64,000 bases of DNA from Fibrobacter sp. UWB10 (GTDB lineage: Bacteria; Fibrobacterota; Fibrobacteria; Fibrobacterales; Fibrobacteraceae): contig NZ_FXUE01000001.1 in NCBI RefSeq assembly GCF_900182935.1, positions 806,001 to 870,000 on the forward strand, given 5' to 3'. Below the pieces are notes generated by a model. The model did not search any database. It was not told the DNA's origin and worked only from the letters and a program-made list of their open reading frames with translations. This document shows, one piece after another, positions 23,352-31,293 of this stretch; within the stretch, counting starts at the first letter, position 1; each line of letters starts with the position of its first letter. The translations under genes were made by a program, and so were the position numbers.

Positions 23352-24184
23352 TTTTCACCCCCCACCACAGAAAGGCTTACAGGCAGCTTCACGACCTGAG
23401 GCGGCTTTTTCGCCTGCTTCACGTCGAGCGCGAGCTTTACCGCAGCGCGTTCTTCCAAATTCAAATCTTCGTTCCATTCGTAAACAATCTTGCCGTCCAC
23501 CATCTTGCGTACGAGCATTCCGAAAACGGTGCCGTTGTCGTCGCTGTAAACCATCCACTGGTTACCGATGCGCAGAATCGCCGCGTTAATGAGTTCGCCG
23601 TCTTTACGGGTCAGCGGGCTATTAATGATTGCCACTTCGTCACCGAACTTGGTTTCTTCGGCTACAAGCGACTTTAAGCGAGAAAAGGCTTCTTCTTCGC
23701 TGGCGTTACCGCTTTCGATATCGCGGGTGAGCGATTTGACGCGATCCAGTCTGCTTTCACGTTCCCACGGAAGCGTCTGCGCGACTTGAGCTTCTAAACG
23801 CTTGCTGATGCCGGCGAGTTCTTCGCGCAGAGCCTTACGCTTGGATGCCACATTGTCGCTCTTGTTCTTGGCGCGGGCCTGCTTGTTGCGCTCCGTCTGG
23901 AGTTCGGCAGCCACGTTCTTGATTTTGGCATTCAAGGTATCGATTTCGCTACGGCGACGTTCCGTGTCGGCCTTGTAACGGGCCTGCAACGTCTTGTAAC
24001 GGGAATCGTCCGCCTTGAGCATCGAATCGGTCGAGGCAATCTGGCGGTTCAATTTCTGGATTTCGGAATTCAGCTTGTCTTTTTCAAGCTTCAAATCGCG
24101 AATTTCGGCATCGCGATCGGCAAATGCCACCCCCGAAAGGAGCATCACGACAAGCGTCAACGGTAATAATTTCAGTCGTTTCAT
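23348..24184 (-). CDS. DUF3450 periplasmic protein, first gene of TonB2-like operon
   Basis: 278 residues from the ATG at 24184, which has GGAAAG upstream and suits a transcript starting near 24215. A signal peptide (MKRLKLLPLTLVVMLLSGVAFA) is followed by a long coiled coil and a DUF3450-type C-terminal domain. DUF3450 proteins are regular partners of TtpC/ExbB2/ExbD2/TonB2 clusters; their exact job is unknown. An ECF-type promoter motif lies 38 bp upstream. Confidence 0.82.
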   Translation of the reverse strand: MKRLKLLPLTLVVMLLSGVAFADRDAEIRDLKLEKDKLNSEIQKLNRQIASTDSMLKADDSRYKTLQARYKADTERRRSEIDTLNAKIKNVAAELQTERNKQARAKNKSDNVASKRKALREELAGISKRLEAQVAQTLPWERESRLDRVKSLTRDIESGNASEEEAFSRLKSLVAEETKFGDEVAIINSPLTRKDGELINAAILRIGNQWMVYSDDNGTVFGMLVRKMVDGKIVYEWNEDLNLEERAAVKLALDVKQAKKPPQVVKLPVSLSVVGGEK

Positions 24185-24221
24185 AACTTTCCGCAATAAG
24201 TGAGACATCAAAATTTACATA

Positions 24222-24253
24222 AATAAAACACCCCACCTCGCGAAAAGTGTTAC
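24222..24253 (-). promoter_or_regulatory. ECF-type promoter motif for the DUF3450-ExbB-TonB operon
   Basis: On the minus strand: GTAACACTTTT, 11 nt, GTGTTTTATT. It matches the other three motif copies at identical spacing. The expected transcription start near 24215 leaves a leader of about 30 nt before the ATG at 24184. Confidence 0.72.
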
Positions 24254-24301
24254 CGCAAAAGCAAATTTTTTTATTTTCCCCCACAAGAATTGGAGAAAAT
24301 C

Positions 24302-25435
24302 ATGGATATTAAAAAATTTGGCACATTCAGTGCTATCGCAGCCCTATGTATCTTTACCGCCTGTAGTGACGATGGCTCTAGCAGCCCTATCGATTGGCCC
24401 GGAGAATCAACTCCCCTTGCCGAATGCACAATGCCCGCATTCCTGAAAAAGGGCGACAAGGTTGCCTTAATTTCGCCTTCGTACACCACCCCCGATTCCA
24501 ACATCCAAAAGACCGCCGACGTCATCAAGGAATGGGGATTCACGCCCGTTATCGGCAAGAACGTAGGCAAACTTGAAGCAGGCAAATACGCCGGCACCGC
24601 CGAAGAACGCGCCAAGGACTTTATTACCGCCCTCAAGGACACAAGCATCAAGGCAATCCTTGCCAACCGCGGCGGCTACGGCACCATCCAACTGGTGGAC
24701 CTCATTGACCCGAAACTTGTGAAAAAGAACCCCAAGTGGCTTATTGGCTATAGCGACATCACCACGCTGCACGCCATGCAGACCAAGGCAGGCGTCATGA
24801 GCATTCACGGCACCATGAGTTCAAGCATTGCAAAGACCGCTGGCAAAGACGACAACAGCTCACTCCTGCGCGACTTGCTCAAGGGCGAAGTGCCGACTTA
24901 CAAGGTTCCCAAGCACAAATACAACCAGAAGGGCAAAGCCGAGGGCATTCTCGTAGGCGGCAACATGACCACCTTCGTGCCGCTCATCGGCACAAGCGAC
25001 ATCGATATTTTCCAAAACGACGGAATCATCTTGTTCATGGAAGAAATCGGCGAAAACCTGCGCAACATCGACCGCATGTTCCATTCTATTGAACTGCACG
25101 GCGTCATGGAAAACGTGCGCGGCGTGATTCTCGGTGAATTTGTAGATTCCGGCACCGATCTCGATTATGAAAGCACCGAAGCTATGCTTTCAAGCTACCT
25201 CAAGAAATATGACATTCCTGTGATGTGCGGATTCCCTGCCGGTCACGACGACGTAAACTTACCGCTCGTCATGGGTGCTAAAGTCGAGATGAACGTAACC
25301 GACAAAGGCGCTACACTCGCCTTCGATATCGATGGCAAAACCAAAGATATCGATACAGACAAACTCACAAACAAGACCACCCTTTCGAAGGCAATTCGCC
25401 TGATGCTTTCGGGTAAGATTTTCAATATCAACTAA
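24302..25435 (+). CDS. LD-carboxypeptidase (peptidase S66) lipoprotein
   Basis: 377 residues from the ATG at 24302, with GGAG 6 nt upstream. The N-terminus is a lipoprotein signal (LCIFTAC, lipidated Cys21). The S66 triad is visible as Ser in GYSDITT near 151, Glu in FMEEIGEN near 245 and His in AGHDDVNLP near 313. S66 enzymes cleave the L,D bond of murein tetrapeptides, usually in the cytoplasm, so an envelope-anchored member is somewhat unusual. It is divergent from the DUF3450 operon. Confidence 0.88.
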   Translation: MDIKKFGTFSAIAALCIFTACSDDGSSSPIDWPGESTPLAECTMPAFLKKGDKVALISPSYTTPDSNIQKTADVIKEWGFTPVIGKNVGKLEAGKYAGTAEERAKDFITALKDTSIKAILANRGGYGTIQLVDLIDPKLVKKNPKWLIGYSDITTLHAMQTKAGVMSIHGTMSSSIAKTAGKDDNSSLLRDLLKGEVPTYKVPKHKYNQKGKAEGILVGGNMTTFVPLIGTSDIDIFQNDGIILFMEEIGENLRNIDRMFHSIELHGVMENVRGVILGEFVDSGTDLDYESTEAMLSSYLKKYDIPVMCGFPAGHDDVNLPLVMGAKVEMNVTDKGATLAFDIDGKTKDIDTDKLTNKTTLSKAIRLMLSGKIFNIN

Positions 25436-25456
25436 ACTGCAGACTAAAGCAGATCG

Positions 25457-27103
25457 TTACTGGCATTTCATATGACCATCTTTCTTTTTATCACACCAGT
25501 TATCGCAAATAACGGGGTGGTAATGGTCACATATTTCCTGAACTTCGCGCTTGATGATGCTTGACTTTTGTTCCGTAAGATAGTAGCGACTCACCAAAGC
25601 GCTCTGGCATTGTTCTGTATTAGGCCAATCACGGTCAGCGCACCAAGCCCACAGATAATCCTTGCAGTAGTTTTCTTCTGGGCTCACAATGCACAGCTGG
25701 TACAAGTTGTAGCAATCGGCAATCTTATTGTTTTCGAAGTTGCTCGCCACGCAGTAGCGTTTAAGGCCATCGGCGTAGGCATTGGACTTGTCTTCATCAT
25801 GAATGGTATCGGGCAGGAACAAGGACCACTTGGTGGTATCAAGCATCATGGCGGCCTTCACGTTCGAGGCAAAACATTCTTCATTATGCCGGCTATAGAC
25901 AGTATCCCGATATTCTTCGTAAGCATGCTTGTTCAGGCTCACCAAATCATTCGACAACCATGAGCTAGGCTCAATTCCCGCGCAGTAAACATCTTGATAA
26001 AGCCTGCACCCCTTGGAATCCCAGCTGTCCGAAAGGTCACCCTCGGTATTATAGCAATTATGGTGCGCAATATGTTTCATATTCACGCCGTCGCCGTTGA
26101 CATGCAATACAATCGTCGACTTTGCCATTCCGCTAAACACACCCATACCATTTTCAATATTCGATTCAGGCACAATTCGCGAGTCGCTTACTGATTGCTT
26201 CACCCTGTCGATATAGTCAATGTAGGCCGCATCGGTTGAATAGAAATCTACCGAAATATCCCCAAGCGGCATCATCATGTTCATCAGATAAAGCGTATCC
26301 AGCGCATAATAGTCGGCAACCCTGCGGTTCGAGGTATAGCCTAAATTTTCAGCATTTTCCAAAGGATCGTGAATCGCAATACCACGATAACCTTGATCGT
26401 CTTCGTCGGTAAAGCCCTTAAGCATTTCATTAATCGTGGTATTCTGCGACTCGGCATTTTCCATGCCATAGTTCATCACCGATATGACGCCCTTGACAGT
26501 TCTATCGTAATCCATGGCACACTTCACGAAGTCCATGTCCATGGGGTATTCTAAGAATTCTATTTCAAACCTAGGATTTTTTTCATCGTAGGGAATCCAC
26601 TTGTAGCTACCATCTTGCTGGGGCGAATTCAGGCCCTTGACGCTTACCGGGTTCGGAATGGTCGCTTCTGCCTTGTAACGAGATTTTGCCTTGTGGCCCG
26701 AGCTGTCCCATTCAAAGTAGGCTTCTAGTTTGTAGGTTTCTCCAACAACGCCCTCGTAATTATTGCCATAAAAGCAATTCGGCTTGTCACTATAAGGGCG
26801 CAAGACAACAGTCGTATCCGCTTCGTCGACATTGCTGTAATGACTATCGAAATGGCCCGACACCGTTACGTAGGCGCTGTCATAAAACGCGAAACTTTCT
26901 GCAGCCGTTTCATCAAGTTCGTAAACCTTCGAAAAGCAGACATAAGGAGTTTCACCACTGATAACGTAGCCGTAGGTATAAATTCCCGTGTACACGTCGC
27001 GCTTTTCAGGATAGTAATCCCATGGGCCGTGAAAATCACTACAGGCCGCAAGGAACATTGCAGCCAAAAGCCATGAGCAACGAATTGCAAGTTTAGTCTT
27101 CAT
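25457..27103 (-). CDS. Large hypothetical lipoprotein
   Basis: 548 residues from the ATG at 27103, with AAGGA upstream. The lipoprotein signal is LLAAMFLAACSDF. The body has an early beta-rich section and a C-terminal half rich in Cys pairs (for example CADRDWPNTEQC). I do not recognise the family. DUF4249-like Bacteroidetes lipoproteins are similar in general style. It carries its own ECF-type promoter motif and so belongs to the proposed regulon. Confidence 0.7.
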   Translation of the reverse strand: MKTKLAIRCSWLLAAMFLAACSDFHGPWDYYPEKRDVYTGIYTYGYVISGETPYVCFSKVYELDETAAESFAFYDSAYVTVSGHFDSHYSNVDEADTTVVLRPYSDKPNCFYGNNYEGVVGETYKLEAYFEWDSSGHKAKSRYKAEATIPNPVSVKGLNSPQQDGSYKWIPYDEKNPRFEIEFLEYPMDMDFVKCAMDYDRTVKGVISVMNYGMENAESQNTTINEMLKGFTDEDDQGYRGIAIHDPLENAENLGYTSNRRVADYYALDTLYLMNMMMPLGDISVDFYSTDAAYIDYIDRVKQSVSDSRIVPESNIENGMGVFSGMAKSTIVLHVNGDGVNMKHIAHHNCYNTEGDLSDSWDSKGCRLYQDVYCAGIEPSSWLSNDLVSLNKHAYEEYRDTVYSRHNEECFASNVKAAMMLDTTKWSLFLPDTIHDEDKSNAYADGLKRYCVASNFENNKIADCYNLYQLCIVSPEENYCKDYLWAWCADRDWPNTEQCQSALVSRYYLTEQKSSIIKREVQEICDHYHPVICDNWCDKKKDGHMKCQ

Positions 27104-27124
27104 CGGGTCCTTCAAATTTACATA

Positions 27125-27156
27125 ATTAAAACACCCGACAAGCACAAAAGTGTCAC
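27125..27156 (-). promoter_or_regulatory. ECF-type promoter motif for the 548-aa lipoprotein
   Basis: On the minus strand: GTGACACTTTT, 11 nt, GTGTTTTAAT. The expected transcription start near 27118 gives a 15-nt leader that contains the AAGGA ribosome site and the ATG at 27103. Confidence 0.75.
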
Positions 27157-27227
27157 CCGCCGCAAAAATAATCCAAAAAAAAGAACCGCACCTTTTACAG
27201 TGCGGCTCGCAAACATATCTATCCGGC

Positions 27228-28637
27228 TTATCCGAAAATCTTGGCGCAGAGTTCCGGCGCAAACTTGGAAAGGTATCCCTGAATCAAGAGGATTGAAACG
27301 AGAGCCGGCAAAATCCACTTGAAGTAGATTCTGAAGGCGGCATTGTACGGGATCTTGTAACCCTTACCGGCGTTCATTTCGGTGAAAAACTTTTCCTGAC
27401 CCCAACCGTAGCGACTGGAGCAGAAGATGGCGATGAACATACCGCCGGCCGGGAGCATGGTGTTGCTCACGATAAAGTCTTCGAGGTCCAGAACGCAGCT
27501 GCCAGGACCGAAGGGTTCAAAGCCCGAAAGCATGTTGAAGCCAAGGGCACAGGGGAGCGAAAGCAGGAACACAATCAGGATGTTCCAATAGGCGACCTTG
27601 CGGCGCTTGAATCCCTTGAGGTCCATCCAGAACGACACCAGGTTTTCGAAAACGGCAATCAAGGTAGACATGGCAGCAAACGACATGAACAGGAAGAATG
27701 CGGCACCGAAGAATCTACCGGCAGGCATCATGGCGAACACGTTAGAAAGCGTCACGAAGATAAGGCCCGGGCCCTGACCAGGAGACTGGTTGAAGGCAAA
27801 GCAGCTGGGAATCACGATAATGCCTGCGACCAAGGCAACGACTGTATCAAGAACGCAGACGCTTGTGGCTTCTTTTGCCAGGGAATGATTTTTTCCGATG
27901 TAGCTACCGAAAATAGCCATGCTACCGATACCGAGGCTCAAGGTAAAGAAGGCGTGTGCGAAGGCGGCAAAGATAGCCTCGCCCAGGCCCTTGCCCGATT
28001 GCGTAAGACGTTCTAGTGACGGCAACAGGTAGAATTCGAGACCGGCCGTAGAACCGGGGAGCGTCACGGCGCGAACCGCGAGGATCACCATAATGACAAG
28101 CAAGCAGATCATCATGGTCTTGGTGATGCGTTCCACACCCTTCTGGAGGCCAAGCGACACGATAAAGAGACCAATGACAATGGCAACCGTCATCCAGAAA
28201 ATCATGAGGCCCGGATTTGAAAGCATTTCACCGAAGCCAGCAGCAATCTGATCCGGAGTACCCATGAGGAACTTGGGGTCGGTAACCATCTTGTAGAAGT
28301 AATAGAACATCCAGCCGGTCACCACCGAGTAGAAGGCCATCAAAATGTAGTTGGCCGAAATCAGCGGAAACTTGGCCCAATGCCACTTGGTACCCGGCTT
28401 TTCCAAGTTGTCGAAAGCGCGAGCGATACCGCTCTTACCTCCACGACCCAAAGCAAGTTCTGCCATCAAGATGGGCAGACCCAAGAAGAGCAAGAAGCCG
28501 AGGTACGGGAGCACAAAGGCCGCTCCACCATACTGGCCAGCAATGTAAGGGAAACGCCACACGTTGCCCAGGCCAATGGCGCAACCGGCGGCAATGAGGA
28601 TAAATCCGAGTCTTGATTTAAAGGTTTCGCGTTCCAT
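27228..28637 (-). CDS. Sodium:neurotransmitter-symporter (SNF) family transporter
   Basis: 469 residues, about 12 membrane helices. The LeuT-fold signature is at the N-terminus: RLGFILIAAGCAIGLGNVWR then FPYIAGQYGGAAFVLPYL. Members import amino acids or related compounds with Na+. Substrate cannot be read from sequence. No Shine-Dalgarno lies next to the ATG; instead the start codon is inside a 9-bp inverted repeat. Confidence 0.92.
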   Translation of the reverse strand: MERETFKSRLGFILIAAGCAIGLGNVWRFPYIAGQYGGAAFVLPYLGFLLFLGLPILMAELALGRGGKSGIARAFDNLEKPGTKWHWAKFPLISANYILMAFYSVVTGWMFYYFYKMVTDPKFLMGTPDQIAAGFGEMLSNPGLMIFWMTVAIVIGLFIVSLGLQKGVERITKTMMICLLVIMVILAVRAVTLPGSTAGLEFYLLPSLERLTQSGKGLGEAIFAAFAHAFFTLSLGIGSMAIFGSYIGKNHSLAKEATSVCVLDTVVALVAGIIVIPSCFAFNQSPGQGPGLIFVTLSNVFAMMPAGRFFGAAFFLFMSFAAMSTLIAVFENLVSFWMDLKGFKRRKVAYWNILIVFLLSLPCALGFNMLSGFEPFGPGSCVLDLEDFIVSNTMLPAGGMFIAIFCSSRYGWGQEKFFTEMNAGKGYKIPYNAAFRIYFKWILPALVSILLIQGYLSKFAPELCAKIFG

Positions 28638-28680
28638 AGTAGCTAAACTATAGAAAAATCCTATCGTCCTTGCTACTATG
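28635..28680 (-). promoter_or_regulatory. Leader inverted repeat enclosing the SNF start codon
   Basis: CATAGTAGC (28672-28680 on the minus strand) and GCTACTATG (28643-28635) are exact complements. The second arm contains the ATG. An AAGGA lies just inside the first arm, too far upstream to serve this ATG. Possible translational control; position-based inference. Confidence 0.35.
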
Positions 28681-28692
28681 TTATCCTAGTTT

Positions 28693-31221
28693 CTAGAAAT
28701 AATATTCGAAATTGAGCATAACAGGCAGGAACGGGAACTGCGTAATCTCCGTTTTTTCAGGAGGATTCTTGCTCGTATCGTAGAATGTATAGAACATGTT
28801 TTCGTGATCGGTCAAGTTGATGATCGTCCAACTAAAGTTCCACTTGCCTTCGCGACCAATATCAATCGGCTTCACATCGATACGGAAGTAATCGGATTGG
28901 CGAGCACCATTGCGGCTACCCGGCAGCACAATCGTTTGGTCGGAATACTGCTGGCGACCCATTTCCTGCGACACATAATATCCCTTATATTCGCTAATTG
29001 GCATACCCGCAGAATACTTCATAATCACAGAAGAACGGAAGAATCGTCCCGGCACTTTATGCTTGCGGCGAGCGTCGTCTCCGCCAGACCAGTTAATGCC
29101 CAAATCCATCTTGAGAGCGTAAGGCTGATGCCAACTCGGATAATACGGCTTGGTACCATCGTCCGTTTTCATGACGCTAATGCTTTGGCTCCAGTTAATA
29201 CCGCCAAACCACCAGCCTTTATCTTTACGGAGCGAAAGTTCATAACCGAAGGAATAACCTTCCGCCGTTCCGAATCCGTCGGCCACCACAAAGTCGTCCG
29301 AGGTCGTTTCTTCGTTACTGTCAAGCACGGCAACAAACGTGTTCAAGTTGCTTTGCGTCTTGTAGTAAACGCCGACAGTCGCATCGTAATCGTCAAAGAT
29401 TCCACGCTGGCTATATTCCGCTGCGAACAGCCAAGAAGAAGCGGGATCAATATGCTTGCCCTTGGTAGTTGTCGTTGCCGGATAATAGAATTCATTCAGA
29501 GTTTCCTGGTCCGTGTAGACAATCGAATTCAAGTATTGCAGGTAATAGCCACCGTAGAATTCCAATGTTTTTTCGTCATCAATATTGATTGTCAAAGAGG
29601 CACGCGGTTCTACGCCAAAATGTTCCGCCGCGGTCTGGTAATTAAAGCGAAGGCCGTATTGCAACAGGTAATCGGGAGAAATCTTCCAGGCATCTTGCAG
29701 ATAAGCCACATGGTGGAACGGTTTCTGAATGTCGGCCACGCTAATGGTAGACATCTGTTCTTGATAACGTTCATAGTCGTATTCCAGTTCGTATCCGGCA
29801 GTCAACGTATGATTCGGAATGCCACGATAATTGACCCACTGCTTGCCCGCGAAGGTGTAAAGGAACATCTCGATAGACATGAGGTCGCTAATTTTCATAG
29901 TCTGGTAGAATTCGCTGAAAGCAAACGTTGCGTTATAATCCCAGTCGCCATTAAAGCGGTGGTAGAATCCAAGCGGAACGGCAATGTTTCCCCAGTCCAT
30001 ATAAAGCGGGTCAAAACTTAAGCGGTCTTTACCGACATAGAAACTCAACTTCATGCGAGTGTCATCGGTAAAGTTGTACATGAAGGTTCCCTGCAAGTCG
30101 GTAAATTCGTAATCCAAATCCAGGTCAAGAACACCGAGCATGTTCATCAAGTCGAGCATGTAGCCAATGTAGGTCGTACGGCCTGCCACCACCCAGCGAG
30201 CGGGGCCCTTGTGGCCTTCGGTATGCAACTGCGCGGCAAAGGTACTGATTTTTGCACTCCACTTACTGAACCATTCTTCAACCGTATCTTGGCCACCGGC
30301 GCGGCCATCCATCTTGAGCACGGAACTCAAGCGGTTACCATACTGCGCCGGGAATCCACTCTTGTAGAACTGCACATCGTCAATGCCTTCGACCAAGAAC
30401 GTACTGAAAAGCCCGAAGAAATGCACCGGCGAATAAACGACGGCGTTGTCGAACAAGAACAGGTTCTGGTCGGCGGCGCCACCGCGCACGTAAATCTTGG
30501 AGCTAAAATCGGAACTTGCCACCACACCCGGAAGCGCCTGGATGCTCTTGATTACGTCGGCTTCGGCAAGACTCGGCATGCGCTTGATAGATTTTGCAGA
30601 CACCACAGATTCGCCGGGTTTGCGCTTGGGGCGACGGCGCAGTTGCACCACGACTTTCTTGAGTTCGGTAACCTTGGCGTTGTCGCCGCTAGCGAGGAGC
30701 GCATCGACATCGATGTCTTGCTTTGCAGAATCTTGCGCCAGCGTATCGGGGCGTTGCGGGGCGTCAGCCTCGCTAGAAGGGGTAGCGGATGCCGTGTCAG
30801 CGGCAGAAGCGAGGGGAAGGCTTGCCCCTTCCACTGTAGAATCGGGTTCAGCGAAAGCTTCGCCGAGAGTCTGCGAGAAACTGCGTTCGGCACCAATGTA
30901 CTTGAGTTCGTAGCATTTTTCTTTTTCGGCGCCCGCGGTGTCGGAATTGGTGACGCACACGTTCCAGAGGGTGTCTTCGGGAAGCACGATGCTAAAAGGC
31001 GTGCCCACGGTCGTCTGCAAAGCTTCGCCCGATTCCAAAATTTCGACATTGAGTTTTTCACCCGCGGCAAAAGAAGAATCCTGAACGATTCCGTTAAAGG
31101 TGATCCCCTGGGGTGCAAGCGAATCGGGCACAGGTTCTTGTGCCACAGCGGCTACACACAGCATAGCCAGCAACAAAGCAAAAATTTGAATATAACGTTT
31201 CAAAAAAAATCTCGCGTTCAA
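28693..31221 (-). CDS. TonB-dependent outer-membrane receptor
   Basis: 842 residues from a TTG; a second in-frame TTG six codons on is possible. A signal peptide (IFALLLAMLCVAAVAQ) is followed by a carboxypeptidase-like early domain, a plug domain (AEADVIKSIQALPGVVASSD, then KIYVRGGAADQN) and a long beta-barrel ending in LNFEYYF. It takes up an unknown ligand, presumably energised by the TonB2-like operon nearby. Residues of about 130-157 are encoded by an interspersed repeat and are low complexity. Confidence 0.9.
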   Translation of the reverse strand: MNARFFLKRYIQIFALLLAMLCVAAVAQEPVPDSLAPQGITFNGIVQDSSFAAGEKLNVEILESGEALQTTVGTPFSIVLPEDTLWNVCVTNSDTAGAEKEKCYELKYIGAERSFSQTLGEAFAEPDSTVEGASLPLASAADTASATPSSEADAPQRPDTLAQDSAKQDIDVDALLASGDNAKVTELKKVVVQLRRRPKRKPGESVVSAKSIKRMPSLAEADVIKSIQALPGVVASSDFSSKIYVRGGAADQNLFLFDNAVVYSPVHFFGLFSTFLVEGIDDVQFYKSGFPAQYGNRLSSVLKMDGRAGGQDTVEEWFSKWSAKISTFAAQLHTEGHKGPARWVVAGRTTYIGYMLDLMNMLGVLDLDLDYEFTDLQGTFMYNFTDDTRMKLSFYVGKDRLSFDPLYMDWGNIAVPLGFYHRFNGDWDYNATFAFSEFYQTMKISDLMSIEMFLYTFAGKQWVNYRGIPNHTLTAGYELEYDYERYQEQMSTISVADIQKPFHHVAYLQDAWKISPDYLLQYGLRFNYQTAAEHFGVEPRASLTINIDDEKTLEFYGGYYLQYLNSIVYTDQETLNEFYYPATTTTKGKHIDPASSWLFAAEYSQRGIFDDYDATVGVYYKTQSNLNTFVAVLDSNEETTSDDFVVADGFGTAEGYSFGYELSLRKDKGWWFGGINWSQSISVMKTDDGTKPYYPSWHQPYALKMDLGINWSGGDDARRKHKVPGRFFRSSVIMKYSAGMPISEYKGYYVSQEMGRQQYSDQTIVLPGSRNGARQSDYFRIDVKPIDIGREGKWNFSWTIINLTDHENMFYTFYDTSKNPPEKTEITQFPFLPVMLNFEYYF
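30751..30832 (+). repeat. Interspersed repeat, copy B, inside the receptor gene
   Basis: It shares the three blocks of copy A (14693-14775) in the same order. Here it lies in frame within the region between the early domain and the plug of the TonB-dependent receptor, encoding an Ala/Ser/Pro-rich stretch. In-frame insertion of a repeat is inferred. Confidence 0.65.
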
Positions 31222-31227
31222 ATTAAA

Positions 31228-31257
31228 AATAGCAAATAGGAATCCCTATTTGCTATT
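31228..31257. promoter_or_regulatory. 13-bp inverted repeat overlapping the receptor promoter
   Basis: AATAGCAAATAGG and its exact complement are separated by 4 nt. The distal arm overlaps the last bases of the -10-like element, so the expected transcript would begin inside the repeat. It could be a repressor operator or a 5'-end RNA hairpin. The other three motif copies lack it. Confidence 0.5.
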
Positions 31258-31286
31258 GTAACACTATAAGGAGCAAAAAGTGTCAC
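31255..31286 (-). promoter_or_regulatory. ECF-type promoter motif for the TonB-dependent receptor
   Basis: On the minus strand: GTGACACTTTT, 11 nt, GTGTTACAAT. The two elements are identical to those before the ECF sigma gene. It lies between the metacaspase stop and the receptor start and overlaps the inverted repeat at 31228-31257 by 3 bp. Confidence 0.8.
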
Positions 31287-31293
31287 TTGTTTT

